This document shows, in pieces, positions 22,182 to 31,124 of a DNA stretch of 31,235 nucleotides. A program made the position numbers and the translations under genes. A model generated the notes under the pieces. The model saw only the letters and a program-made list of their open reading frames with translations, was not told where the DNA came from and did no database searches. Within the stretch, counting starts at the first letter, position 1; every line of letters begins with the position of its first letter. Source of the DNA: an uncultured Pseudoflavonifractor sp. (lineage in GTDB: Bacteria > Bacillota > Clostridia > Oscillospirales > Oscillospiraceae); NCBI GenBank assembly GCA_904419835.1, contig CAJFTA010000026.1, positions 1 through 31,235 on the forward strand, read 5' to 3'.

Positions 22182-23372
22182 ATGAACTGCATTGAAAAAT
22201 ACCTTGCCAGAGCTGCCGGAGTGGAGGAGGCCCACGCCGGGGACGACCTGTCCTGCCGGGTGAGCTACGTGGCGGCCCACGATGTGACCGCCCCCATCGC
22301 AATCAAGATGTTCCGGGAAATCGGGGTCAAAAAGGTCTTTGACCCCGACCGGGTGGTCCTGATTGTGGACCATATCTACCCCGCCGCCACCGAAAAGGCC
22401 CGCAACAGCGTGTGGGCGATGGACGACTTCGCCAAGGAGTTCGGCGTCCACCTCTACCACCGGGGCGAGGGCGTCATCCACCAGCTGATGTATGAGAAGC
22501 ACCGAGCCAACCCCGGCGCCCTCATCGCCATCGCCGACTCCCACACCGGCACCTGCGGCGGCTACGGCGTCCTGGGTGTGGGCGTGGGCTCCACCGAGCT
22601 GGCCGCCGCCATGGCCACCGGCAAGCTGGACCTGGAGGTCCCCCAGGTGGTCCAGATCCACCTGACCGGCAAGAAGCCCGCCAACGTGTTCGGCAAGGAC
22701 CTGATTTTGTACCTGGGCAGCGTCTTCGGCACCGACTACCTGGTGGACAAGGCCCTCCTCTTTACCGGCGAGGGCATCGAGGACTTCTCCGTTGCCGAGC
22801 GGATGACCGTGTGCAACATGGGCATTGAGATCGGCAGCATGATCACCATCTTCGGCACCACCGCTCTGGAGCCGGACACCGCCGAGGTGCGGGAGGTGGA
22901 CCTGAGCAAGCTGGAGCCCCAGATTGCCCGGCCCTTCTCTCCCGCCAACGTGGTCCCCGTCCGCGAGGTGGCCGGCACCCCCGTCACCCAGGTGGTGGTG
23001 GGCTCCTGCACCAACGGCCGCATCAACGACATGGAGCAGGTGGCCAAGGCCTTTGCGGGCAAGAAGGTCCACCCCGACGTGAATACCCTCATTGTCCCCG
23101 CCTCCCGGGATGTGCTGGACGAGATGGAGAAGCGGGGCTGGTGCAAGATCATCCGGGACGCCGGCGCCACGGTGCTCAACCCCGGCTGCGGCCCCTGCTT
23201 CGGCGCCCACGAGGGCCTGACCAGCGAGCGGGACGTGGTGGTCTCCACCACCAACCGCAACTTCCCCGGCCGCATGGGCAGCATGAAGGCCAACATCTAC
23301 CTGGCCTCTCCGGCCACCGCCGCGGCCACCGCTCTGGCGGGCAAAATCACCGTTCCGGAGGTGGAGGACTGA
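22182..23372 (+). CDS. dmdA: 2,3-dimethylmalate dehydratase, large subunit
   Basis: Protein of 396 aa of the aconitase/isopropylmalate isomerase large-subunit family. With the small subunit it interconverts dimethylmaleate and (2R,3S)-2,3-dimethylmalate. The [4Fe-4S] ligands are visible: Cys276 in GSCTNGRIND, and Cys336 and Cys339 in NPGCGPCFG. The substrate-binding DSHTGTCGGYG is near residue 120. GGAGG precedes the ATG. It starts 16 nt after the molybdopterin subunit, and the small subunit follows one nucleotide after its stop codon. On sequence alone it could be called 3-isopropylmalate dehydratase; the neighbourhood decides. Confidence 0.9.
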   Translation: MNCIEKYLARAAGVEEAHAGDDLSCRVSYVAAHDVTAPIAIKMFREIGVKKVFDPDRVVLIVDHIYPAATEKARNSVWAMDDFAKEFGVHLYHRGEGVIHQLMYEKHRANPGALIAIADSHTGTCGGYGVLGVGVGSTELAAAMATGKLDLEVPQVVQIHLTGKKPANVFGKDLILYLGSVFGTDYLVDKALLFTGEGIEDFSVAERMTVCNMGIEIGSMITIFGTTALEPDTAEVREVDLSKLEPQIARPFSPANVVPVREVAGTPVTQVVVGSCTNGRINDMEQVAKAFAGKKVHPDVNTLIVPASRDVLDEMEKRGWCKIIRDAGATVLNPGCGPCFGAHEGLTSERDVVVSTTNRNFPGRMGSMKANIYLASPATAAATALAGKITVPEVED

Positions 23373-23373
23373 C

Positions 23374-23868
23374 ATGAATACCATCAAGGGCAGAGTCATC
23401 GTCCTGGGCGACGATGTGGACACCGATCAGATTCTCCCCGGATACGCCATGGCCGAGCCCATGGACCAGCTGGGCAACTTCGCCATGGCCGGTCTTGCCG
23501 GTCTGGACTTCAAGTCCGTGTTCCAGCCGGGGGACATTATCGTGGCCGGCCGCAACTTCGGCTGCGGCTCCTCCCGCGAGCAGGCCCCCATCGCCCTCAA
23601 GCAGGTGGGCGTGGCGCTGGTCATCGCCAAGGGCTTCGCCCGCATCTTCCGGCGCAACGCCATCAACATCGGCATGCCCGTGTGGGTGGCGGATGTGGCC
23701 GACGGCCTGAAGACCGGCGACGTCATCGAGGCCGATCTGGAGAAGGGCACCGTCACCGTGGGCGGTGAGGTCAAGCAGTTTAACCCCCTGTCCGAAAACG
23801 TGCGCAAGACCCTGGAGTACGGCGGGCTGATTCCCCGCGTCCGGGCCGAGCTGGGAATTGAGGGGTAA
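23374..23868 (+). CDS. dmdB: 2,3-dimethylmalate dehydratase, small subunit
   Basis: Protein of 164 aa, the swivel-domain subunit of the aconitase superfamily (LeuD-like length). Marks are DDVDTDQILPGYA near the start, GRNFGCGSSREQAPIAL in the middle (binds substrate carboxylates) and AKGFARIFRRNAINIG. It completes the active site of DmdA and is coupled to it by a one-nucleotide gap. Confidence 0.92.
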   Translation: MNTIKGRVIVLGDDVDTDQILPGYAMAEPMDQLGNFAMAGLAGLDFKSVFQPGDIIVAGRNFGCGSSREQAPIALKQVGVALVIAKGFARIFRRNAINIGMPVWVADVADGLKTGDVIEADLEKGTVTVGGEVKQFNPLSENVRKTLEYGGLIPRVRAELGIEG

Positions 23869-23880
23869 TAGCGTACCCGA

Positions 23881-23913
23881 CCGGCTCTGCCCTCAGGTGG
23901 GGCGGAGCCGGTG
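23881..23913 (+). terminator. Hairpin between dmdB and mgm
   Basis: A stem of 12 pairs with one mismatch, 23881-23893 with 23901-23913, is followed by GCTGCTAATTTGT, which is too poor in T for full termination. It is probably a partial terminator or processing site. Confidence 0.45.
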
Positions 23914-23962
23914 CTGCTAATTTGTATCAATAAGAATATCCAAAATCGGGAAACAAGGTGAT

Positions 23963-25828
23963 ATGCTGATGAAAGACCCGCAGGAGAGAACAAAACGAAT
24001 CATTAAGGAAGATATCGAGACCATCCGTGCCTACGCCGACTGCTTCGGCGTAGAGATGCCCGACCTGGACGAGAACGGCGAGGTTGTGGGCCTGCCCGCC
24101 CCCTATCCCCGCGAGGTGGCCGGCGTGGTCCGCAGCGGCTACCGCATCTATGAGCTGGGCCAGAAGGCGCTGGAGACCGGCGTGCCCTGCCTCAACCCCA
24201 TCCTGGGCCGCAACACCGCGGAGGAGACCTGGAAAGAATCCTGTGAGATGTACAAGTACGCCGACATGTACAACGACACCATCTTCCAGTTTGTCCACTC
24301 CGAGGCCACCCGCCACATCGACCCCCTGAAGGGCCGGGAGCTCATTGAGCAGTCCCGGGGCAAGGGCGGCATCACCCCCAAGGGCGAGCGGGAGTTCATC
24401 CAGATGGGCGGCGGCGCCAAGCACCCCGTGCGCATCAACGCCACCGGCGATACCGCCCACATCAACATCCTCAACGCCCTGATCGCCGGCTTTGACGGCA
24501 CCGACATCGGCCCCGTCATCCACGTCCACTTCGGCGGCCGCGGCATCCACGACTTCCGCACCAAGGTGGTCAACGGCTACAAGGCCATCCAGATCTGCGG
24601 CGAGAACAAGATCTTTGCCCAGCTGGACACCCACAAGCACATCAACAACATCGGCGGCACCGACGGCATGGCCATCGCCATGTGCCTGCTGAGCGAGGGC
24701 CTGGCGGTCCACGGCGGCCTGCCCTGGGAGCTGAGCGGCATCCAGATGAACGTGGGCGGCAACAACCTGTACCGCGACCTGGCCATCATGCGGGCCTTCC
24801 GCCACAATATGCTCTCCAAGAGCCTTATCGTGGTGCCCGAGACCTTCCAGAGCCCGCCGGGCAATCTGGTGGCCGAGCAGGCCCACTTCGCCCGCATGGC
24901 CATCTCCGCCAAGCTGGGCGGCGCCAACTTCTACCGTCCCAAGGCCGCCGAGAGCGTGGGCATCCCCACCGGCGACTCCATGGGCCAGGCCATCTGGGCC
25001 AGCGAGGACGTGTTCCGCCGTACTTACAACCCGGGCATCGAGTCCCCCAAGATCGACGAGTACGAGGCCATGATGATGGACGAGGCCTTCGCCGTGCTGG
25101 AGGCCGTGCTCCACCTGCCCTCCCGCAGCCTGAAGCCCGGCTGCCTGACCGAGGACTTCTGGCGCCAGTGGACCGACGAGGAGCTCATCGACCTCATCGT
25201 GGAGGGCGGCAAGAGCGGCAAGATGGACACCCCCCGCGCCGGCGGCTGGGACCTGAAGCGGTTCGTCAAGACCAACCGCGACCCCGACGGCATCACCCGC
25301 TATGTGGAGGGCTACACCCCCCTGGGCGTGGACCCCACCCGCTGCCCCATCACCAAGGAGCACGTCACCGTCCACGTGGAGAAGCCCCCCACGCGGAAGG
25401 AGAAGATCGTTCTGGCCACCGTGGGCGCCGACGCCCATGTCAACGGCATCAACACCATCCGCGAGACCTTCCAGGACGCCGGCTTTGAGGTCATCTACCT
25501 GCGCGGCATGAACCTGCCCGAGACCGTGGCCGAGGTGGCCGCCGAGGTCAACGCCGACGCCGTGGGCGTGAGCAACCTGCTGGGTCTGGGCGTCACCCTG
25601 TTCCCCCGTGTGAGCGCCCGCCTGAAGGAGCTGGGCATCCGGGACAAGGTGGTGGTCTGGGCCGGCGGCCGCATTGCCGAGAAGGAAGAGGAGCACAAGT
25701 ACTACGAGGACAAGATCGCCAAGGAGGGCGTGGGCTTTATGGGCGTGGACGCCTTCTTCGGCCCCGACTCCACCCCCGAGCAGTGCCTGGAGACCATCAC
25801 CAAGCTCATCGAAGAAAAGCAGAAGTAA
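23963..25828 (+). CDS. mgm: 2-methyleneglutarate mutase (adenosylcobalamin-dependent)
   Basis: Protein of 621 aa, close to the E. barkeri enzyme. It rearranges 2-methyleneglutarate to (R)-3-methylitaconate by a radical mechanism. The large N-terminal part is the substrate barrel. The C-terminal cobalamin domain starts near residue 480, and the base-off B12 motif DxHxxG is present as DAHVNG (490-495), with His492 as the cobalt ligand. GLGVTLFPR and WAGGRI fit the rest of that Rossmann-like domain. AAGGTGAT precedes the start; ATG 23969 is a near alternative. A GlmL-type ATPase two genes downstream probably reactivates it. Confidence 0.94.
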   Translation: MLMKDPQERTKRIIKEDIETIRAYADCFGVEMPDLDENGEVVGLPAPYPREVAGVVRSGYRIYELGQKALETGVPCLNPILGRNTAEETWKESCEMYKYADMYNDTIFQFVHSEATRHIDPLKGRELIEQSRGKGGITPKGEREFIQMGGGAKHPVRINATGDTAHINILNALIAGFDGTDIGPVIHVHFGGRGIHDFRTKVVNGYKAIQICGENKIFAQLDTHKHINNIGGTDGMAIAMCLLSEGLAVHGGLPWELSGIQMNVGGNNLYRDLAIMRAFRHNMLSKSLIVVPETFQSPPGNLVAEQAHFARMAISAKLGGANFYRPKAAESVGIPTGDSMGQAIWASEDVFRRTYNPGIESPKIDEYEAMMMDEAFAVLEAVLHLPSRSLKPGCLTEDFWRQWTDEELIDLIVEGGKSGKMDTPRAGGWDLKRFVKTNRDPDGITRYVEGYTPLGVDPTRCPITKEHVTVHVEKPPTRKEKIVLATVGADAHVNGINTIRETFQDAGFEVIYLRGMNLPETVAEVAAEVNADAVGVSNLLGLGVTLFPRVSARLKELGIRDKVVVWAGGRIAEKEEEHKYYEDKIAKEGVGFMGVDAFFGPDSTPEQCLETITKLIEEKQK

Positions 25829-25839
25829 GTGTTCCGTTT

Positions 25840-25865
25840 CCCCGGCGGGAGCGCTCCCGCCGGGG
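25840..25865 (+). other. Perfect GC palindrome between mgm and mii
   Basis: A 13-bp uninterrupted inverted repeat (25840-25852 with 25853-25865) and no T-run. It is probably an RNA-processing or partial termination element. Confidence 0.5.
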
Positions 25866-25904
25866 GCGGCAGCGCAGTGAAAAGCCGTATAGGAGGTAAT
25901 CATC

Positions 25905-27050
25905 ATGGATCAGTTCAGAATCCCTTGCGTGATCATGCGCGCCGGAACCAGCAAGGGCATTTTCCTGAAGGAGAACGATCTGCCCGCGCCCGGTCCCGAG
26001 CGTGACAAGATCATCCTCGGCATCTTCGGTTCTCCCGACAAGCGCCAGATCGACGGCCTGGCCGGCGCCGACCCCCTGACCAGCAAGCTGGCCATCATCG
26101 GCCCCGGCTCCGTGCCCGGCGCCGATGTGGACTACACCTTTGCCCAGGTGTCCATCACCGACGCCAAGGTGGACTGGAACGGCAACTGCGGCAACATCTC
26201 CTCCGGTGTCGCCCCCTTCGCCATTGACGAGTCCATCGTCCGCTGCCATGAGGGCCTCAATGAGGTCACAATCTGGCAGACCAATACCCAGAAGCTGATG
26301 AAGTCCTACGTCATGGTGGAGAACGGCAAGGCCAAGGTCACCGGCGACGCGGAGATCGCCGGCGTGCCCGGCACCGCCGCCCCCATCCAGATGGATATGT
26401 CCGGCACCGCCGGCGCCGCCACCGGCAAGCTGCTGCCCACCGGCAACGTGGTGGACATCATCGAGACCAGCCGCGGCCCCATCGAGGCCTCCATCGTCGA
26501 CTGCGCCAACCCCGTGATCTTCGTCCGCGCCGAGAGCGTGGGCATGAAGGGCACCGAGGATCAGCAGGAGATCGACGGCAATGAGGAGCTGCTGAAGTAC
26601 CTGGAGGAGATCCGCGGCATCGCCTGTGTCAAGTGCGGCATGGCCAAGGACCTGGAGGACGCCACCAAGAACTCCCCCGCCTTCCCCATGGTGGCCTTTA
26701 TCACCGAGGCCCAGGATTACTACTATCCCCCCGAGAACAGGACCATCAAGAAGGAAGATGTGGATCTGGTCTCCCGCCTGATGTTCATGCAGGTGCTGCA
26801 CAAGACCTATGCCGGCACCGCCACCGTCTGCACCGGCGTGGCCGCCAAGATCAAGGGCACCCTGGTCAACCAGGTCCTGCACAACGACAATCCCCCCGAG
26901 CTGGTGCGGATCGGCCACCCTGCCGGCATGATCCCCTGCTACTCCGAGGTGGATGAGAACAACAACGTCAAGAAGGCCGCCATTGTCCGCACCGCCCGCC
27001 GTCTGATGGAGGGCTACGCCCTGCTGGAAAAGGCCAAGTATCAGGACTGA
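25905..27050 (+). CDS. mii: 3-methylitaconate Delta-isomerase
   Basis: Protein of 381 aa of the PrpF family, a diaminopimelate-epimerase fold with two similar halves. It moves the double bond of 3-methylitaconate to give 2,3-dimethylmaleate. Marks are the N-terminal MRAGTSKGIFLKENDLP, GNCGNISSGVAPFAI near residue 96, and GHPAGMIPCYSEVD near the C-terminus. AGGAGG lies 7-8 nt before the start. It follows mgm directly, in pathway order. Confidence 0.93.
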   Translation: MDQFRIPCVIMRAGTSKGIFLKENDLPAPGPERDKIILGIFGSPDKRQIDGLAGADPLTSKLAIIGPGSVPGADVDYTFAQVSITDAKVDWNGNCGNISSGVAPFAIDESIVRCHEGLNEVTIWQTNTQKLMKSYVMVENGKAKVTGDAEIAGVPGTAAPIQMDMSGTAGAATGKLLPTGNVVDIIETSRGPIEASIVDCANPVIFVRAESVGMKGTEDQQEIDGNEELLKYLEEIRGIACVKCGMAKDLEDATKNSPAFPMVAFITEAQDYYYPPENRTIKKEDVDLVSRLMFMQVLHKTYAGTATVCTGVAAKIKGTLVNQVLHNDNPPELVRIGHPAGMIPCYSEVDENNNVKKAAIVRTARRLMEGYALLEKAKYQD

Positions 27051-27059
27051 TTCTCCCGT

Positions 27060-27090
27060 CCCCGCCCGGCGACATCGGCGCCGGGCGGGG
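27060..27090 (+). other. GC hairpin between mii and the GlmL-type gene
   Basis: A perfect 12-bp stem, 27060-27071 with 27079-27090, with no T-run. It is similar in style to the other intergenic hairpins of the cluster. Confidence 0.5.
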
Positions 27091-27110
27091 AGTGAAAAGG
27101 ATGCCAGAAT

Positions 27111-28538
27111 ATGCTTGCAAATATTATCGTATTTGATGTAGGCAGCACCTATACCAAGGCATGCGCCTTCCGGCTGGACCACGGGAGGTTCACCTTCCTG
27201 GGCCGGGGACAGTCGCCCACCACCCTCCACGACATTATGGAGGGCGCGGGCAAGGCCGAGGCGGCCATCAAGGCCCAGGGCGTGGAGTTTGACGAGCTGT
27301 GCAAGCGGTATAGCTCCTGCTCCGCCGCCGGCGGACTGCGGATGGTGGCCCTGGGCTACATGCCCCGGGTCACGGCCAAGGCCGCCAAGGAGGTGGCCAT
27401 GACCGCCGGCGCCCGGGTGATGCAGGTGGTCTCCTCCGAGGAGCCCCTGGACTACCGGAAGGAAGTCCTCATGGAGATAAGCCCCGACATCATCCTCCTC
27501 TCCGGCGGTACCGACGGCGGCGACGAGACCTGCGCCATGGAGAACGCAGAGATGATCTGCTCCCTCCACAGCAGGGCCACCGTCATTGTGGCGTGCAACA
27601 AGTACGCCCAGATGCCCGTGGCTGAGCTCTTTGACCGCAACGGAATCCGGTATGTCCGGGTGCCCAACATCATGCCCACCATCCACGACCTCAACGTGAA
27701 GCCGGCCCGGGAGGCCATTCACGAGGAGTTTATCAAGCAGATCACCCGGGCCAAGGGCCTGCTGGCCTTCCGGGACAGCCTGGCCGACACCACCGTGGTG
27801 CCCACGCCGGGCGCGGTGCTGCTGGCCAGCGAGCTGCTGGCCCGGGGCACCTACGACCAGGACGGCATCGGGTCGCTGATCCTCATCGATCTGGGCGGCG
27901 CCACCACCGACATCCACTCCGCCCTGCCCGAGCTGGAAAAGCTGGCCATTGAGGAGCGGGGCCTGGTCATCAACAATGAAAAGCAGTTCTCCTACCGCAC
28001 CGTGGAGGGCAACCTGGGCCTGCGGGTCAGCGCCACGGGCATCCCCGAGGCGGTGGGCCCCAAGGCCATCATCCGGGCCATGGATCTGGACTGCGGGGTC
28101 ACCCCCGACGAGGTGCTCTCCTTTGCCGCCAAACTGGAGGCCCACCCGGACTACGTCCCCCAGGACGAGCGGGAGAAGTCCCTGGAGCGGGCCATGGCCA
28201 CCTGCGCCATCTCCACCGCCCTGCGGCGGCACGCCGGCCACTACGCCGAGGCGGCCGACCCGGTCATGGGCATCATGGCGGGCGCCGCCATGGGCCGCGA
28301 CCTGCGCAACGTGGAGAAGGTGCTCTGCGTGGGCGGCATCTTCGTCCACTCGGAGAGGGAGAAGGCCCTGGAAATGGTGGAGCGCTGCTTTGAGGAGCCG
28401 GGCATCTCCCTGCTGCCCCTCAATCCCCCCAGAGTGATTCTGGACCGGAGCTACCTGCTCTACGCCATGGGCGTGCTGGGCAAGCACTATCCCGACGCCG
28501 CCCTGAGCTTCCTCAAGGAATATGTCAATCAGGCTTGA
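27111..28538 (+). CDS. GlmL/MutL-family ATPase, probable reactivase of 2-methyleneglutarate mutase
   Basis: Protein of 475 aa of the GlmL/MutL family, which accompanies glutamate mutase in other clostridia. It has the actin-type ATPase fold: the phosphate-1 loop FDVGSTYTKACAF at residues 8-20, LLSGGTDGGDE in the middle, and the second phosphate loop LIDLGGATTDIHS near 260. Cytosolic. B12 mutases are prone to inactivation, and ATPases of this fold exchange damaged cobalamin. No glutamate mutase gene is here, and mgm is the only B12 enzyme in the window, so it most likely serves Mgm (inference from position). AAAAGG lies about 10 nt before ATG 27111. Confidence 0.85.
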   Translation: MLANIIVFDVGSTYTKACAFRLDHGRFTFLGRGQSPTTLHDIMEGAGKAEAAIKAQGVEFDELCKRYSSCSAAGGLRMVALGYMPRVTAKAAKEVAMTAGARVMQVVSSEEPLDYRKEVLMEISPDIILLSGGTDGGDETCAMENAEMICSLHSRATVIVACNKYAQMPVAELFDRNGIRYVRVPNIMPTIHDLNVKPAREAIHEEFIKQITRAKGLLAFRDSLADTTVVPTPGAVLLASELLARGTYDQDGIGSLILIDLGGATTDIHSALPELEKLAIEERGLVINNEKQFSYRTVEGNLGLRVSATGIPEAVGPKAIIRAMDLDCGVTPDEVLSFAAKLEAHPDYVPQDEREKSLERAMATCAISTALRRHAGHYAEAADPVMGIMAGAAMGRDLRNVEKVLCVGGIFVHSEREKALEMVERCFEEPGISLLPLNPPRVILDRSYLLYAMGVLGKHYPDAALSFLKEYVNQA

Positions 28539-28572
28539 ACGAGCCAATCATTTAGATTTGGAGTGAATCAAC

Positions 28573-29451
28573 ATGAACGGAGCCACTAAAATCCGCGAGC
28601 TGTTTGCCGCCAAGAAGACCATCGTCGCCCCCGGCGCCCACGACATGCTGACCGGCAAGATCATCGGCAAGCTGGGCTTTGACGCCGTGTACATGACCGG
28701 CTACGGCCAGTCCGCCAGCCACCTGGGCAAGCCCGACGTGGGCCTGATGACCATGAGCGAGATGGTCATGCGGGCCGGCAACATGGTGGAGGCCGCCGGC
28801 GTGCCCGTCATCGCCGACGCCGACACCGGCTTCGGCAACGCCGTCAACGTGATGCGCACCGTCCGCGAGTACGAGAAGGCCGGCGTGGCCGTCATCCAGC
28901 TGGAGGACCAGGTCATGCCCAAGAAGTGCGGCCACATGGTGGGCCGTGAGGTCATCTCCAAGGATGAGATGGTGGGCAAGATCAAGGCCGCCGTGGATAC
29001 CCGCCAGGGCGACATGATGATCATGGCCCGCACCGACGCCCGCACCGTCTTCGGCATCGAGGAGGCCCTGGAGCGCGCCCACGCCTACAAGGAGGCCGGC
29101 GCCGACATCCTCTTCGTGGAGTCCCCCGAGTCCGAAGAGGAGATGCGCCGCATCAACAGCGAGCTGCCCGGCGTGCTCACCCTGGCCAACATGGTGGAGG
29201 GCGGCCGCACCCCCATGTTCACCAACGCCAAGCTGTCCGAGTTCGGCTACAACCTGATCATCTACCCCACCGCCTCCGTCTACGTCACCACCAAGGCCAT
29301 GGTCGACCTGTGGGAGGGCATGCGCCGGGATGACACCACCGAGACGCTCATTGACACCATGATCCCCTTCGCCCAGTTCAATGAGATCGTGGGCCTGCCC
29401 GAGATTCGCGCCATCGAGGCCAACTACGCCACCGGCCGCGTTGTGAAATAA
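28573..29451 (+). CDS. dml: 2,3-dimethylmalate lyase
   Basis: Protein of 292 aa of the isocitrate lyase/PEP mutase family. It cleaves (2R,3S)-2,3-dimethylmalate to pyruvate and propionate, the last step of the pathway. Marks are GAHDMLTGKIIGKLGFDAVY at the first strand, the metal-binding DADTGFGNAVNV, the catalytic loop KKCGHM with Cys119, and ARTDAR. It is typical in length and starts 35 nt after the GlmL-type gene. By sequence alone methylisocitrate lyase is possible; the cluster argues for Dml. Confidence 0.92.
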   Translation: MNGATKIRELFAAKKTIVAPGAHDMLTGKIIGKLGFDAVYMTGYGQSASHLGKPDVGLMTMSEMVMRAGNMVEAAGVPVIADADTGFGNAVNVMRTVREYEKAGVAVIQLEDQVMPKKCGHMVGREVISKDEMVGKIKAAVDTRQGDMMIMARTDARTVFGIEEALERAHAYKEAGADILFVESPESEEEMRRINSELPGVLTLANMVEGGRTPMFTNAKLSEFGYNLIIYPTASVYVTTKAMVDLWEGMRRDDTTETLIDTMIPFAQFNEIVGLPEIRAIEANYATGRVVK

Positions 29452-29484
29452 TCTAACCGGCAGCCTGAAGCAGTCCCCCTGAGT

Positions 29485-29553
29485 ATGCGGCGGTTCCGGT
29501 GTGCCCGGCGGATCGTTTTCCCAGCCCGGCGCGCCGGACCGCCGCATCTTTTT
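29485..29553 (+). terminator. Terminator between dml and hmd
   Basis: A long stem of 14 pairs with one bulge (29485-29499 with 29534-29547) encloses a GC-rich arm and is followed by CTTTTTC at 29548-29554. It suggests hmd is transcribed partly on its own or at a lower level. Confidence 0.7.
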
Positions 29554-29601
29554 CATTTAAACAGCAACGGCCCTGCGGGGAGATAAAAGGAGAATACGCC
29601 T

Positions 29602-31011
29602 ATGTCTGATATTAGATCCGCCATTCAGGAAAAAATGCCCCTGACCGTCAGCGAGATGATTTCCGTCGCCAAGGAGTACGACGCCCGGGTGGTGGACGTG
29701 GTCCTGCTGGAGACCGAGCTGCGCACCGGCCTGAGCCGGGAGGAGATCCTCACTGGGATCATGAACGAATACGCCCACAACCTGAAGGCCGTGGAGATCG
29801 GCGTGAAGGACGGCGAGAGCATCCTGCTGGGCACCGTGGCCTCCCAGCTGGCCGCCCAGCCCGGCCCCAAGTGCTTTGAGGACCCCTTCCTGGACGACGC
29901 CCTGCTCTACACCCTGGGCGCCCAGGTGGGCAACCACTGCATCGGCCTGCGCCCCTGTGCCGGTACCGGCGATTCCTGCCCCTACTCCGGCTTCATCAAG
30001 GCCATGATGGTCCACGGCTATGACGAGAAGACCATCGCCGAGACCGCCGCCCTCATTCTGAAGATCGGCAGCCTCTTCCGTGTGGGCAAGGTTACCACCG
30101 GCTGCAACATGGAGGGCTACGGCGCCGGCTCCGCCTGCATCGCCGCCGCCACCGTCTCCCTGGGCGGAGGCACCCCCGAGCAGATGGAGAAGGCCATGGT
30201 CCTGGCCCTGTCCCCCACCATCGCCGTGCCCTGCACCCCCCGGGTGCTGGTGCCCGCCCTGTGCACCACCCACGTGGGCGGCGCCATCCTGATGGGCATG
30301 TACGCCGGCAGGCTGTGCATGAAGGTGGATATGACCGTCAACGTGCCCTTCGACGTCATGCTGGCCATGGCCGCCGAGGTCCATGTGGAGTCCGGCCACT
30401 ACATCGTCCCCACCGTGGTGGAGTACATGGAGCCCTTCTTCAAGCGCAAGCCCGCCGTTGAGGCTCTGGTCCGCCAGGAGGTCAAGGACGCCGAGGCCAA
30501 GAAGATGGCCGAGACCATGGACAAGGCCGCCAAGAAGGCCAAGCAGCTGGCCGCCGGCGCCGCCGACATCCTCCACACCCTGGGCGACGCCGTGGTCGGC
30601 GGCAGCAGCCAGGCCGTGGGCAGCCCCACCAACGCCGCCCGCATCTGCCACGAGCTGGCCAAGGGCAAGATTAAGAAGGTACGGGTGGAGCTCTACCCCG
30701 AGCTGTTCGCCCGCCGCTCCATCAATATCCCCGGCGTGCTGATGGGCGCTGTATACGGCGCCTCCACCGCCGACTACCAGATGTACAACAAGTCCGTCCA
30801 GATGACCCGGGACGACGGCGTCGAGGTGGAGATCGTGGAGGGCACCGAGCACGCCATCCAGCGCATCACCATCACCACCGACGAGATGACCTGCATGGTG
30901 GACACCCTCAACCGGGGCGGCGGACGTCTGGTCCTGCGGGACGCCAGCCCCTCCCTGGCCGAGGCGGAGGCAGCGGCCAAGCGGCTGGGCATCGTGCTGG
31001 TCCAGCCCTGA
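29602..31011 (+). CDS. hmd: 2-(hydroxymethyl)glutarate dehydratase, serine-dehydratase-like [4Fe-4S] enzyme
   Basis: Protein of 469 aa. The central part (about 70-300) is an iron-sulfur L-serine dehydratase alpha-chain domain, with cysteines in HCIGLRPCAGTGDSCPYSG, TTGCNMEGYGAGSACIA and ALCTTHVGGA as candidate cluster ligands. The C-terminal third has an Ala/Lys-rich helix, then an added domain with VELYPELFARRSINIPGVLMG. In E. barkeri an enzyme of this type is predicted to dehydrate 2-(hydroxymethyl)glutarate to 2-methyleneglutarate, the only step otherwise missing here. AAAAGGAG precedes the start by about 9 nt. True serine dehydratase is the alternative, but the position in the cluster speaks against it. 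Confidence 0.87.
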   Translation: MSDIRSAIQEKMPLTVSEMISVAKEYDARVVDVVLLETELRTGLSREEILTGIMNEYAHNLKAVEIGVKDGESILLGTVASQLAAQPGPKCFEDPFLDDALLYTLGAQVGNHCIGLRPCAGTGDSCPYSGFIKAMMVHGYDEKTIAETAALILKIGSLFRVGKVTTGCNMEGYGAGSACIAAATVSLGGGTPEQMEKAMVLALSPTIAVPCTPRVLVPALCTTHVGGAILMGMYAGRLCMKVDMTVNVPFDVMLAMAAEVHVESGHYIVPTVVEYMEPFFKRKPAVEALVRQEVKDAEAKKMAETMDKAAKKAKQLAAGAADILHTLGDAVVGGSSQAVGSPTNAARICHELAKGKIKKVRVELYPELFARRSINIPGVLMGAVYGASTADYQMYNKSVQMTRDDGVEVEIVEGTEHAIQRITITTDEMTCMVDTLNRGGGRLVLRDASPSLAEAEAAAKRLGIVLVQP

Positions 31012-31022
31012 GATACGGCGGT

Positions 31023-31089
31023 TATCCCTGTGGGGGAGGGGAGAACCCCCTCTTCCGCAGGATATCCATACCCGCGCCCCGGGGCGCGG
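31023..31089 (+). other. Two hairpins between hmd and the nfnA-like gene
   Basis: An imperfect stem spans about 31023-31041/31046-31065 (GGGGGAGGGG opposite CCCCCTCTTCC). A perfect 9-bp palindrome follows at 31072-31080/31081-31089. No T-run follows, so read-through into the next gene is possible. Confidence 0.45.
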
Positions 31090-31124
31090 TACATAATCTG
31101 AGAAAGCGAAATGAGGGAACTATT

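Noticed and set aside
22182..23868. Reading dmdAB as leucine biosynthesis leuCD
   Set aside because: No leuA or leuB is present, and the pair lies between nicotinate dehydrogenase and methyleneglutarate mutase genes, where an aconitase-family dimethylmalate dehydratase is expected.
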